The position numbers were made by a program, and so were the translations under genes. The notes below the pieces were generated by a model that was not told the origin of the DNA, did no database searches, and was given only the letters and a program-made list of their open reading frames with translations. Shown piece after piece: positions 39,471 through 47,575 of a DNA stretch of 64,000 nucleotides (positions within the stretch are counted from its first letter, which is position 1; the number at the start of each line of letters is the position of its first letter). This stretch comes from Cryptosporangium minutisporangium (GTDB lineage: Bacteria; Actinomycetota; Actinomycetes; Mycobacteriales; Cryptosporangiaceae), in assembly GCF_039536245.1 (NCBI RefSeq), contig NZ_BAAAYN010000040.1, forward strand, positions 28,492 to 92,491. Direction: 5' to 3'.

Positions 39471-39501
39471 TTGACCTGAAGGGCGCTTCAACTCCTACCG
39501 T
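39471..39501 (+). promoter_or_regulatory. MerR-type promoter with 19-bp spacer ahead of the ABC exporter
   Basis: TTGACC (39471-39476) and TACCGT (39496-39501) are separated by exactly 19 bp, the elongated spacing that MerR-family activators correct by DNA twisting. Between them TGAAG and CTTCA form an inverted repeat, as in SoxR/TipA-type operators. A second TTGACC occurs at 39453. No merR-type gene is in the neighbourhood. Confidence 0.7.
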
Positions 39502-39546
39502 TCCGAGCACCGGGCACGTCGGCCGCGACTTCGAGGATGACAAACC

Positions 39547-41490
39547 ATGAGCATGGAGATGACGGCGTGGAACTCGCTGTACCACGCGATGCACGCGAGT
39601 GAAGATCGAAGGCCGTTCTCGCTGGCCACGCTGCGGCGCATCGGCGGGTTCGCCCGTCCGCACCGCCGGCTGCTCACGCTGTTCCTCGCGTTGTCGGTCG
39701 TCGGTGCGCTGCTGGCGGTCGCCACCCCGGTGCTGGCCGGGCGGGTCGTCGACGCGATCGTCAGCGGTGAGCAGACCGGTGTGGTCGGGCGGCTCGCGGC
39801 GCTGATCGCGGTGATCGCCGTCGCCGAGGCCGCGCTGAGCCTCGGCACCCGGTGGCTCTCGGCGAGCATCGGCGAGGGCCTCATCCTCCACCTGCGCACC
39901 GCCGTGTTCGACCACGTCCAGCGGATGCCGATCGCGTTCTTCACCCGCACCCGCACCGGTGCGCTGGTGAGCCGGCTCAACAACGACGTCATCGGGGCGC
40001 AGCGCGCGTTCAGCGACACGCTCTCCGGCGTTGTCGGCAACCTGGTGACGCTGGTCCTGACGCTGGTCGTGATGCTCGGCATCTCTTGGCAGATCACGCT
40101 GCTGGCGCTGGTGCTGCTGCCGGTCTTCGTGCTCCCGGCGCGCCGGATGGGCCGCCGCCTGGCGCGGATGGAGCGGGAAGCCGCGAACCACAACGCGGTG
40201 ATGAGCACCCAGATGACCGAGCGGTTCTCCGCGCCCGGCGCGACGCTCGTCAAGCTCTACGGCCGGCCGCACCGGGAGTCCGCCGCGTTCGCCGACCGAG
40301 CCGGGCGAGTGCGGGACATCGGCGTACGCACCGCGATGGTGCAGTCGGTGTTCATCACCGCGCTGACGCTGGTCTCCGCGCTCGCGCTCGCGGTGGTCTA
40401 CGGCCTGGGCGGGTTCTACGCGCTGCGCGGACAGCTCGACCCCGGCGCGGTGGTGGCGATGGCGCTGCTGCTCACCCGCCTGTACGCCCCGCTGACCGCG
40501 CTCGCCAGTGCCCGGGTCGAGGTGATGACCGCGCTGGTCAGCTTCGAGCGGGTCTTCGAGGTGCTCGACCTGCCGCCGCTGATCACCGAGAAGCCCGGCG
40601 CGCGGCCGGTGCCCGACGGTCCGGTGTCGGTCGAGTTCGACCAGGTGCGGTTCAGCTACCCCTCGGCCGACAAGGTGTCGCTGGCGTCGCTGGAGGAGGT
40701 CGCGACGCTCGACACCCGGGGCGGCGCCGAGGTGCTGCACGACATCTCGTTCACGGTCGACGCCGGGAAGATGGTCGCGCTGGTCGGCTCCTCCGGCGCC
40801 GGGAAGTCGACGATCGCGCAGCTGATCCCGCGGCTCTACGACGTCGACAGCGGCGCGGTGCGCTTGGCGGGCGCTGACGTGCGCGACCTGACCACTGAGT
40901 CGGTGCGCGACACGCTCGGCCTGGTCACCCAGGACGGGCACCTGTTCCACGAGTCGATCCGGGAGAACCTGCTGCTGGCCCGTCCGGACGCCACCGACGC
41001 CGAGGTGTGGGACGCACTGGAGCGTGCCCGGCTGGGTGATCTGGTGGCGGCGCTGCCGGACGGACTGGAGACCGTCGTCGGGGAACGCGGCTACCGGCTC
41101 TCCGGCGGTGAGCGTCAGCGCCTCACGATCGCCAGGCTGCTGCTCGCACGGCCGCGCGTCGTCATCCTGGACGAGGCGACCGCGCATCTGGACTCCACGT
41201 CCGAGGCGGCGGTGCAGGCGGCACTCGCGGAGGCCCTCGACGGGCGTACCGCGGTGGTGATCGCGCACCGGCTGTCCACGGTGCGGGCCGCCGACCAGAT
41301 CCTCGTGGTCGAGGCGGGCCGGATCGTCGAGCGCGGCACCCACCCCGAGCTGCTGGCTCTCGATGGTCGCTACGCCGAGCTGCACCGCACCCAGTTCGCC
41401 ACCCAGGACGCCACCCCGTCCGGCGAGCAGGACACGACCGACACGGACAGCGCCGACCGCACCCCGGTCACGCCCGCCCCGGTCGGCTGA
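39547..41490 (+). CDS. ABC transporter, fused permease and ATPase (type IV exporter)
   Basis: A 647-residue half-transporter: six-helix transmembrane domain (about 45-320; FFTRTRTGALVSRLNNDV is the family's coupling-helix region) and ATPase with Walker A GSSGAGKST, Q-loop LGLVTQDGHLFHESIRENLLL, signature LSGGERQR, Walker B VVILDEATAHLD and the H-loop AHRLSTV. It acts as a homodimer or with another half. Substrate unknown; the MerR-type promoter suggests induction by a drug or oxidant. A stretch of about 30 residues between the FSYPSADKVS and GGAEVLHDISF segments is an insertion relative to most homologues. A very strong palindrome follows. Confidence 0.93.
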   Translation: MSMEMTAWNSLYHAMHASEDRRPFSLATLRRIGGFARPHRRLLTLFLALSVVGALLAVATPVLAGRVVDAIVSGEQTGVVGRLAALIAVIAVAEAALSLGTRWLSASIGEGLILHLRTAVFDHVQRMPIAFFTRTRTGALVSRLNNDVIGAQRAFSDTLSGVVGNLVTLVLTLVVMLGISWQITLLALVLLPVFVLPARRMGRRLARMEREAANHNAVMSTQMTERFSAPGATLVKLYGRPHRESAAFADRAGRVRDIGVRTAMVQSVFITALTLVSALALAVVYGLGGFYALRGQLDPGAVVAMALLLTRLYAPLTALASARVEVMTALVSFERVFEVLDLPPLITEKPGARPVPDGPVSVEFDQVRFSYPSADKVSLASLEEVATLDTRGGAEVLHDISFTVDAGKMVALVGSSGAGKSTIAQLIPRLYDVDSGAVRLAGADVRDLTTESVRDTLGLVTQDGHLFHESIRENLLLARPDATDAEVWDALERARLGDLVAALPDGLETVVGERGYRLSGGERQRLTIARLLLARPRVVILDEATAHLDSTSEAAVQAALAEALDGRTAVVIAHRLSTVRAADQILVVEAGRIVERGTHPELLALDGRYAELHRTQFATQDATPSGEQDTTDTDSADRTPVTPAPVG

Positions 41491-41511
41491 CCTGCCGATC
41501 GGCCGCCCCGC

Positions 41512-41549
41512 GACCTGACTGCCCCCGGCCGGCCGGGGGCAGTCAGGTC
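41512..41549. terminator. 38-bp perfect palindrome between convergent genes
   Basis: GACCTGACTGCCCCCGGCC and its exact complement meet head to head without spacer (19+19). It lies between the ABC transporter and the convergent DUF6624 gene, whose stop codon is inside the right arm. Bidirectional terminator. Confidence 0.85.
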
Positions 41550-42055
41550 TGGGGCGCGTGGGCAGCGACGTGCTCGGCGAAGGACGCGAGGCCGACCTCG
41601 GCGCGGAGTTCGTCCATCCGCTCCGGGTCGGCCACCGGCCACGGCACCGGCGCCCCGTCGACCACACCGGCGATCTGCGTGCCGTAGATCTGCGGCCGGC
41701 CCTCGTTCACCCGCACCCGGTCGCGCAGCATCGCCAGGTCCCGCGGCGAGCCCTCACCCGCGGCGACCGCCTCCTCCAGCAGCGCCAGCGCCCGCCGCTG
41801 CACATCCAGCTGCCGGTCGGCGTGCATCGCGATCTTCCACGCGCAGCGTGCCGCTTCCTCCCCGACCAGCCCTGCGGTCGGCCACCCGTGCCGCGCCATG
41901 ATCTCGGCGAGCCGGTCGCCGTGGGCCGCGGTCACCCGTCGCCACTCCAGCTGACGGCCGAAGCTCTCGGTGTCCAGGCCGTAGGGCGTCAGCTCCGTGT
42001 CGGCCGCGGCCATCGCGATCAACGCCGCCGCCAGTTCCCGTACCTGCTCCGCCAC
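41543..42055 (-). CDS. DUF6624 domain-containing protein
   Basis: A 170-residue soluble protein of the DUF6624 type: ADTELTPYGLD, RLAEIMARHGWPTAGLVGEEAARCAWKIAMHADRQLDVQRRALALLEEAV, RDRVRVNEGRPQIYGTQ and DPERMDELRAEVGL. Function unknown; the family often occurs as a standalone protein in actinobacteria. GTG 42055 has GGGAGA 5 nt upstream. Confidence 0.8.
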   Translation of the reverse strand: MAEQVRELAAALIAMAAADTELTPYGLDTESFGRQLEWRRVTAAHGDRLAEIMARHGWPTAGLVGEEAARCAWKIAMHADRQLDVQRRALALLEEAVAAGEGSPRDLAMLRDRVRVNEGRPQIYGTQIAGVVDGAPVPWPVADPERMDELRAEVGLASFAEHVAAHAPQT

Positions 42056-42354
42056 GCGGTTCTCCCGTCTCCCCGTCGTTTCTCTGCGCACGGACGCCGC
42101 TGGGCGGCGGCCGCGGCGTGCGACCGCCGCCCGGCGGCGCCGCGGACACCGTAGGCAGGAGTCACGGTCCCCGGCGTCCTTCCCCGGTCCGATGACGCCG
42201 GCCTCGGCGGACGCGATACTGAGAACAGTCGCCGAGCCGCTCCCCGGCCGCTGACATCGACGAGCACATCCACCCCGGCGCTGGCGAGAATCCGGCGGCG
42301 TGCGGCGTTCCTGCCACTTCTGGCGCGTCCGTCCCGTCCCTAGCGTCGGGATCC
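42056..42354. other. divergent intergenic region with a 16-bp stem hairpin
   Basis: No gene is convincing here. The arms 42096-42111 and 42125-42140 (CGCCGCTGGGCGGCGG type) pair over 16 bp with one wobble around a 13-nt loop, 41 nt upstream of the DUF6624 start. A small minus-strand frame of 84 codons exists but has Arg/Ala-rich shadow composition. TAGCGT lies 8 nt before the start of the next gene. Confidence 0.6.
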
Positions 42355-42849
42355 GTGAATGCCGCCTTCTTCCTCAGCCTGCACGTGCTCGCTGCGATCC
42401 TCACGATCGGACCGGTCGCCGTCGCGGCCAGCATGTTCCCCCGCTACCTCCGGTCGGCCGGGAGCGATCCGCACGCCGTGACGGTCCTGCGCACCCTGCA
42501 CCGGATCTGCCGCGTCTACACGGTCATCGGGCTCACCGTTCCGGCGTTCGGGCTGGCGACGGCCGTGGCGCTCGGCGTGCTCACCGACGCGTGGCTACTC
42601 ACGTCGATCGCGCTGACCGCGATCGCGGCCGGCGTACTCGCGCTGGTGGTGCTGCCCGGTCAGGCCGCAGCCCTCTCCGGTTGCACCCCCGACCACGCTG
42701 CCGCCTCACTCTCCACCGGAGGTACAGCCACCCTGGCCCCGAACAGGTCCGCGGCACGGCTCGGGGCGGCGACCGGCGTCTTCAACCTGCTGTGGGCTGT
42801 CGTGGTCGTCCTGATGATCGTCCGCCCGGGCTCGACGACCGGCGTCTGA
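42355..42849 (+). CDS. DUF2269-like four-helix membrane protein
   Basis: A 164-residue integral membrane protein with four hydrophobic helices (FFLSLHVLAAILTIGPVAVAASMF, VYTVIGLTVPAFGLATAVALGV, ALTAIAAGVLALVVLP, GVFNLLWAVVVVLMIV). The first helix LHVLAAILTIGPVA with its conserved His resembles DUF2269/CopD-like proteins that may bind heme or metal. GTG start; a TAGCGT lies 8 nt upstream and no Shine-Dalgarno is seen. Convergent with the GlxA gene. Confidence 0.75.
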   Translation: MNAAFFLSLHVLAAILTIGPVAVAASMFPRYLRSAGSDPHAVTVLRTLHRICRVYTVIGLTVPAFGLATAVALGVLTDAWLLTSIALTAIAAGVLALVVLPGQAAALSGCTPDHAAASLSTGGTATLAPNRSAARLGAATGVFNLLWAVVVVLMIVRPGSTTGV

Positions 42850-42873
42850 GCGGATCGGGCGGAGCGGTGTGCG

Positions 42874-43914
42874 TCACGGCCGGGTATAGGTCGCCGAAAC
42901 GCACAACGCTCCGGCGGCTAGGGCTCCGGCGACCGGGGCTCCGCCGCGCGGGGCGCTGGCGATTTCGGCGCCGCGGAAGGACGCGCGGTACGCCGCGGGG
43001 CTCACCCCGACGAGACGCTTGAAGCGCTCGCGGAACGTGCTCGGCGAGGTGAACCCGGTCTGCGCGGCGATCCACTCCACCGGATGCGCGGTCGTCTCCA
43101 GCAGGTGCTGCGCCCGCCGCAGCCGGACCCGGGTCAGCCACTGCTGCGGCGTCGTGCCGGTCTGCTCCCGGAAGCGGCGGTTGAGCGTCCGGGTGCTCAG
43201 CGCCGCGTGCCGCGCGATGCGGTCCAGCGTCAGCTCGTCCGCGAGGTTCTGCTCCATCCAGGTCAGCAGCGGCCGGAGCGAGACGCCGTCGGGGGCGGGT
43301 GGCTCGTGGGCGATGAACTGGGCCTGCCCGCCGTCGCGCTCCAGCGGCGTCACCGAGTGCCGGGCCGCGTCCGCGGCGACCGCCGCTCCGTAGTCCCGCC
43401 GCACCAGGTGCAGGCACAGATCGAGCCCCGCCGCGGCGCCGGCCGAGGTCAGGATCTGCCCGTTGTCGACGTAGAGAACGTGCGGGTCGACCTCGATCGC
43501 CGGGTAGCGGGCGGCCAGCTCGGCGGTGCCCAGCCAGTGGGTGGTCGCCCGCAGCCCGTTGAGCAACCCGGTGGCGGCCAGCGTGAACGCGCCCACGCAC
43601 ACCGATGCGATCCGGGTTCCGCGCGCGGCGGCGGCCCGGAGCGCGTCCACGACCTCGGCCGGGACCGACGCGTCGTCGTCGGCGACGCCCGGCACGATGA
43701 TCGTGTCGGTCTCGGTGAGATCCGCGAGCGTCGCCAGGCCGTGCCGGACCCGGATCGTGAACGGCCCGGCGCTCACCTCGTCGGCCGGGCCGCACACCAC
43801 GACGCGATAGCCGGGTGATCCGTCGGCCAGCCGGACCCAGCCGAAGACGTCGGTCGGGACGGCGAGGTCGAACGGAACGACGTGGTCCAGCGCGATCACC
43901 GCCACCGTATGCAT
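42874..43914 (-). CDS. GlxA-family transcriptional regulator (DJ-1/PfpI plus AraC HTH)
   Basis: A 346-residue regulator: N-terminal glutamine-amidotransferase-like DJ-1/PfpI domain (FDLAVPTDVFGW, IIVPGVADDDAS, GTRIASVCVGAFTLAATGLLNG with the nucleophile-elbow Cys) and a C-terminal AraC double HTH (LTLDRIARHAALSTRTLNRRFREQTGTTPQQWLTRVRLRRAQHLLE, TGFTSPSTFRERFKRLVGVSPAAYR). Members sense small nitrogenous or aldehyde ligands. The start ATG is preceded at 6 nt by TAGGTT, a leaderless pattern. Divergent from the RibD-like reductase at 44013, its most likely target. Confidence 0.9.
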   Translation of the reverse strand: MHTVAVIALDHVVPFDLAVPTDVFGWVRLADGSPGYRVVVCGPADEVSAGPFTIRVRHGLATLADLTETDTIIVPGVADDDASVPAEVVDALRAAAARGTRIASVCVGAFTLAATGLLNGLRATTHWLGTAELAARYPAIEVDPHVLYVDNGQILTSAGAAAGLDLCLHLVRRDYGAAVAADAARHSVTPLERDGGQAQFIAHEPPAPDGVSLRPLLTWMEQNLADELTLDRIARHAALSTRTLNRRFREQTGTTPQQWLTRVRLRRAQHLLETTAHPVEWIAAQTGFTSPSTFRERFKRLVGVSPAAYRASFRGAEIASAPRGGAPVAGALAAGALCVSATYTRP

Positions 43915-44012
43915 GGCGAGAACCTACCTCACCGCCGGATTCCGGCCAGCCGAACGGGTCGGGCCTGTCCAACCGGGTTGCGCGGGCCCGCCGACCTCGC
44001 TACGCCTGAGCC

Positions 44013-44585
44013 ATGCCGCGAAAGCTGGTACTGAAGATGTCCATTTCGCTCGACGGCTACGTAGGGAGGAACGACGGCGACGTCGAGTGGATCTTTCCGA
44101 GCATCGACGAGGAACTGCAGGATTGGATGGTCGATCTGCTCGGCCAGGCCGGTGCCCACCTGATGGGCCGGATCACCTACGGCGACATGGCCGGCTACTG
44201 GCCGGACTCCGACGAGCCCTACGCCGCCCCGATGAACGACATCCCGAAGGTGGTGTTCTCCCGGACCCTGAAGGAGGGGACGTGGCCGGAGACCACCGTG
44301 GTCCGCGGTGACCTCGCCACCGAGGTGAACCGCCTGAAGGGCGAGGACGGCGACGACCTGCTCGCGCACGGCGGCGCCGGGTTCGCCCGGGCGTTGATCC
44401 AGCGCGGTCTGGTCGACCAATACCGGCTGGTCATCCACCCGGTCGCGCTCGGCTCCGGCCTTCCGCTCTTCACCACGCCGACCGACCTCACGCTGGTCAG
44501 TTCGGAGCCGTTCCCGGGCGGGGCGATGGCCGTCACCTACGCACCGGCGAGCACGAACGTGGCCGAGGGCGGTCCCGCGCGCTAG
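44013..44585 (+). CDS. dihydrofolate reductase family protein (RibD C-terminal-like)
   Basis: A 190-residue NADPH-dependent reductase: LVLKMSISLDGYVGRNDGDVEWIFPSIDEELQDWMVDLLGQAGAHLMGRITYGDMAGYWPDSDEP, LLAHGGAGFARALIQRGLVDQYRLVIHPVALGSGLPLF. It is a second member of the superfamily in this window (compare 30902-31483) but the two differ widely. It is divergent from the GlxA-type regulator. Confidence 0.9.
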   Translation: MPRKLVLKMSISLDGYVGRNDGDVEWIFPSIDEELQDWMVDLLGQAGAHLMGRITYGDMAGYWPDSDEPYAAPMNDIPKVVFSRTLKEGTWPETTVVRGDLATEVNRLKGEDGDDLLAHGGAGFARALIQRGLVDQYRLVIHPVALGSGLPLFTTPTDLTLVSSEPFPGGAMAVTYAPASTNVAEGGPAR

Positions 44586-44663
44586 GTCCGTCGGCATCCG
44601 GGCGCCGGCGGCGCTACTAGCCCCCGGTCAGCCCGGGTGTTTACACTCGTCTACGTTCAGTCC

Positions 44664-44942
44664 GTGGACGAGACCTACCGGTTCGACGAGCGTTCCTACG
44701 ACGCCCTCGACGCCGCCGGAGTCGGCTGGCAGGCGGCCCTGCAGGTGCTTCGCGCACCGCGCCGGGTCCGTCAGCACGTCGGCGCGGTGCTCCGGGTAGC
44801 CGCCGCGACCCGTGACGGCCGATGGGTGGCCGTGGCGCTGGTCGAGGAGGAGCCCGACCAGTACCTAGTGGTCTCGGCCCGCGAGTTGGACGGCGACGAG
44901 GTGCGCCTGGTCGCCGGCATGCTCGGAAGGAGCGAGGAATGA
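44664..44942 (+). CDS. BrnT-like candidate toxin of a type II toxin-antitoxin pair
   Basis: A 92-residue protein with the BrnT-like layout: an N-terminal YRFDERSYDALDAAGVGWQAALQVL, a beta-rich VRQHVGAVLRVAAATRDGRWVAVALVEEE and DQYLVVSARELDGDEVRLV near the end. GTG 44664 is preferred over GTG 44637: TACGTT lies 6 nt upstream (leaderless pattern), and the codons between the two (TTT, ACA, GTT) are atypical for this genome. Its stop overlaps the next ATG by 4 bp (ATGA). RNase activity is inferred from the family only. Confidence 0.65.
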   Translation: MDETYRFDERSYDALDAAGVGWQAALQVLRAPRRVRQHVGAVLRVAAATRDGRWVAVALVEEEPDQYLVVSARELDGDEVRLVAGMLGRSEE

Positions 44943-45229
44943 GCCGGGACGACGCGATGAAGGCGCTGGCCAGCGCCGATTGGTCCGGTGCGGCGGTCGA
45001 GACGGTGGACCGCCCGTCGACCGTGGTGCACTCCACCCGGTTGCCGGCCGCGCTCTCCGAGCAGCTGGAGGCCGAGGCCGCGCGCCGCAACCTCACCCCG
45101 TCCGCGCTGATCCGTGAGTACGTCGAGGCGGGCCTGACGCAGCTCACCGCGTCCGGCGACGCGACGGTCACGGTCCGCCTGGCCGACCTGCACCGCGCGA
45201 TCGACCAGATCGCCCGCAACGTGGCCTGA
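44939..45229 (+). CDS. ribbon-helix-helix (CopG/BrnA-like) antitoxin candidate
   Basis: A 96-residue protein whose centre (STRLPAALSEQLEAEAARRNLTPSALIREYVEAGL) matches the RHH DNA-binding fold: a beta strand with two helices. The order toxin then antitoxin, with a 4-bp ATGA overlap, is that of BrnT-BrnA type modules. RHH antitoxins repress their own operon. The N-terminal 25 residues and the C-terminal ATVTVRLADLHRAIDQIARN may contact the partner (inference). Confidence 0.7.
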   Translation: MSRDDAMKALASADWSGAAVETVDRPSTVVHSTRLPAALSEQLEAEAARRNLTPSALIREYVEAGLTQLTASGDATVTVRLADLHRAIDQIARNVA

Positions 45230-45242
45230 GCCCGGCGCGGCG

Positions 45243-45737
45243 TCAGGTCGCGACGCTGTCCAAGAACGCGTCGAGGTGCAGCCGGAGGCGGACGACCTGG
45301 TCCTCGACGGTCAGCGACTCCTCGATCCGCCCGCCGACCGCGGGTTTCTTGCGGCCGCGGACGTAGAGCGAGCACGCCAGGTCGCTGCAGATGTACGTGC
45401 CGACCGAGTTGCCCTGCCGGCCGGCGGCGCCGGTCTTCCGTGCGGTCATCAGCGCGACGCCGCTCCCCGGGTGCTGGGTCAGGCAGAGTGAGCAGAGGCT
45501 GCGCCGCAGGTAACCGCGCTGCCCCGCCGCCGCGCGCAGCACGATGCCGACCAGGGCGTCGCCGTGCTCGGTGACCAGGTAGCTGCGGTCGGGCGCCGAC
45601 AGGTCGGTCCAGCCCAGGAAGTCCAGGTCGTCCCAGGGGCGGCTGTCCAGGTCCCGGGGCATCGACACCCGGCCGGCCTCGCCCTTGGAGCAGTTGACGA
45701 ACGACCCGCGGATTTCCTTCTCCGTCAGTGCCTTCAT
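45243..45737 (-). CDS. FBP domain protein (FusB-like EF-G-binding zinc finger)
   Basis: A 164-residue protein of the FBP/treble-clef family: KALTEKEIRGSFVNCSKGEAGRVSMPRDL, WDDLDFLGWTDLSAPDRSYLV, the zinc ligands in LCSLCLTQHPGSGVALMTARKTGAAGRQGNSVGTYICSDLACSLYVRG. FusB-type proteins bind elongation factor G and rescue it from fusidic acid; whether this one does is unknown. The ATG is preceded at 7 nt by TACCGT (leaderless pattern), next to a CCTAGG palindrome shared with the divergent TetR gene. Confidence 0.85.
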   Translation of the reverse strand: MKALTEKEIRGSFVNCSKGEAGRVSMPRDLDSRPWDDLDFLGWTDLSAPDRSYLVTEHGDALVGIVLRAAAGQRGYLRRSLCSLCLTQHPGSGVALMTARKTGAAGRQGNSVGTYICSDLACSLYVRGRKKPAVGGRIEESLTVEDQVVRLRLHLDAFLDSVAT

Positions 45738-45751
45738 ACGGCGGACGGTAC

Positions 45752-45774
45752 TTTCCCTAGGAACCCTAGGCAAA
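45752..45774. promoter_or_regulatory. dyad operator between FBP and TetR genes
   Basis: TTTCCCTAGG-AAC-CCTAGGCAAA: a 23-bp dyad with a single mismatch per arm. It abuts the FBP gene -10 (45745-45750) and lies 20 nt before the TetR start, a typical position for autorepression and control of both directions. Confidence 0.65.
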
Positions 45775-45794
45775 GCCTTAAATGATGTAGGACG

Positions 45795-46376
45795 GTGATC
45801 GTGGGACGGCAAGGCCTCACCCCGGAGAAGGTCGTCGCCGCGGCCGCCGACCTCGCCGACGAGATCGGGTTCGACCGGGTAACGGTCTCCGGCCTCGCGC
45901 GGCGGCTCGGCGTCCGCGACGCCAGCCTGTACTCGCACGTCCGCAACCTCGACGACCTGCGGTCCCGGATCACACTGCTGGCCGCCACCGAGCTGGCCGA
46001 GCTGCTGGGGCAGGCGGTGGCCGGCCGCGCCGGGCGGGACGCGCTGGGCGCGTTCGGCGCCGCCTACCGCGGTTATGCGCTGCGCCACCCCGGCCGGTAC
46101 GCGTCGACCAACCGCCAGCTCGACGCCGACCGGTTCGCCGCGGCGCCCGGCCCGCAGCGCATCCTGGAGATCACGTCGGCGATGTTCCGCTCCTACGGTC
46201 TGACCGACCCTGACCTCACCGATGCGGTACGGCTGGTCCGCAGCACCTTCCACGGGTTCACCGGCCTGGAGGCCGCGGGCGGGTTCGGCCACCCGCGTGA
46301 CCTCGGCGCGTCCTGGGACCGTGCGATCGATGCACTGGACCACCTGCTGCGGTCCTGGCCTCCGCCCCGCCGGTGA
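45795..46376 (+). CDS. TetR-family transcriptional regulator (WHG domain)
   Basis: A 193-residue regulator: HTH LTPEKVVAAAADLADEIGFDRVTVSGLARRLGVRDASLYSHVRNLDDLRSRI, then a helical ligand domain with LVRSTFHGFTGLEAAGGFG (WHG/TetR_C_33 type). The dyad at 45752-45774 in front of it and the divergent FBP gene suggest control of both. The TetX-like monooxygenase follows 55 bp downstream on the same strand and may be in the same operon. Confidence 0.9.
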   Translation: MIVGRQGLTPEKVVAAAADLADEIGFDRVTVSGLARRLGVRDASLYSHVRNLDDLRSRITLLAATELAELLGQAVAGRAGRDALGAFGAAYRGYALRHPGRYASTNRQLDADRFAAAPGPQRILEITSAMFRSYGLTDPDLTDAVRLVRSTFHGFTGLEAAGGFGHPRDLGASWDRAIDALDHLLRSWPPPRR

Positions 46377-46431
46377 CCGGACCGGCGATGCCGTATGTGA
46401 GTATTCGGGCAGAAGCGGAGGAAAGGGCATC

Positions 46432-47565
46432 ATGTCCACGCATCAGCCGATCGCCATCATCGGTGCCGGTCTCGGCGGGCTCCTGCTCGCCCGTGTCCTG
46501 CATCGCCATGACCTGCCGGCCGTCGTCTACGACCGGGACCCCTCGCCGACCGACCGTACGCCGGGCGGCATGGTCGACCTCCACGGAGAGTCCGGCCAGG
46601 CCGCGCTCCGGGCGGCCGGCCTGTACGAGCAGTTCCGGGCGATCGTCCGCCCAGGCGGCGAGGTGGTGCGCATCCTCGACCGGCACGCCACCGTCCGGCG
46701 GGAGGAGGCCGGCCACGGTACCGGCGACCGTCCCGAGGTCAACCGGGGGGAGCTGCGGACCCTGCTGCTGCGGTCGCTGGCCGACGGAACGGTGCGGTGG
46801 GGCGCGCAGGTCACCGGCGCTCACCCGCTCGGAGACGGCAAGCACGAGGTCACGTTCGCCGACGGGACCACGATCACGACCGACGTGCTGGTCGGCGCGG
46901 ACGGCGCCTGGTCGCGGATCCGTCCGCTGGTCTCCGACGCCCGGCCCGCCTACACCGGCCTGTCGTTCGTCGAGTTCAGCCTGTTCGACGCGGACACCCG
47001 CCACCCGGCCGCGGCCGCGGTCCTCGGCGGCGGCCTGATGTTCGCGCTCGGCGACGGACAAGGGCTGCTCGGCCACCGCGACGCGGACGGAAGCCTGCAC
47101 GTCTACGCCGCGTTCCGGGCTCCCGAGGGATGGCAGGCCCCGGCGGCGCTCCGAGAGGACCTGCTCGACCGGTTCACCGGCTGGCACCCGAGCTTGCGCG
47201 CACTGATCGCCGAGGCCGACGGCCCGCTGACCGCACGCCCGGTGCACGCGCTGCCGGTCGGGCACCGCTGGCCGCGGACGCCTGGCGTCACCCTGCTCGG
47301 CGACGCCGCGCACCTGATGTCGCCGTTCGCCGGGGACGGCGCGAACCACGCGATGCTCGACGGCGCCGAACTCGGAGCCGCGCTGGTCGGCCACCCCGGC
47401 GACGCCGAGGCGGCGCTGACCGCCTACGAGGAGCTGCTTTTCGGCCGCAGTGAGGCCGCGGCGGCGCAGTCGGCGGCCAACCTCGCGGTGTGCTTCCGCG
47501 AGGACGCCCCGCAGGGCCTGCTCGATCTCCTCGAGTCCTACGAGGAGCTCGGCGTCCGCGCTTAA
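46432..47565 (+). CDS. TetX-like FAD-dependent monooxygenase
   Basis: A 377-residue class A flavoprotein monooxygenase: FAD Rossmann IIGAGLGGLLLARVL, TetX-type GGMVDLHGESGQAALRAAGLYEQF, PEVNRGELRTLLLRSL, VGADGAWSRIR and the second FAD motif LLGDAAHLMSPFAGDGANHAMLDG. These resemble tetracycline-hydroxylating TetX enzymes and antibiotic-tailoring monooxygenases. Substrate cannot be deduced. GGAGGAAAGGG lies just upstream of ATG 46432. It follows a TetR gene. Confidence 0.87.
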   Translation: MSTHQPIAIIGAGLGGLLLARVLHRHDLPAVVYDRDPSPTDRTPGGMVDLHGESGQAALRAAGLYEQFRAIVRPGGEVVRILDRHATVRREEAGHGTGDRPEVNRGELRTLLLRSLADGTVRWGAQVTGAHPLGDGKHEVTFADGTTITTDVLVGADGAWSRIRPLVSDARPAYTGLSFVEFSLFDADTRHPAAAAVLGGGLMFALGDGQGLLGHRDADGSLHVYAAFRAPEGWQAPAALREDLLDRFTGWHPSLRALIAEADGPLTARPVHALPVGHRWPRTPGVTLLGDAAHLMSPFAGDGANHAMLDGAELGAALVGHPGDAEAALTAYEELLFGRSEAAAAQSAANLAVCFREDAPQGLLDLLESYEELGVRA

Positions 47566-47575
47566 CGTGAGCGGC

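Noticed and set aside
42019..42273. 84-codon minus-strand frame between DUF6624 and the DUF2269-like gene
   Set aside because: Arg/Ala-rich composition, no ribosome site, and overlap with the DUF6624 start and a large hairpin.
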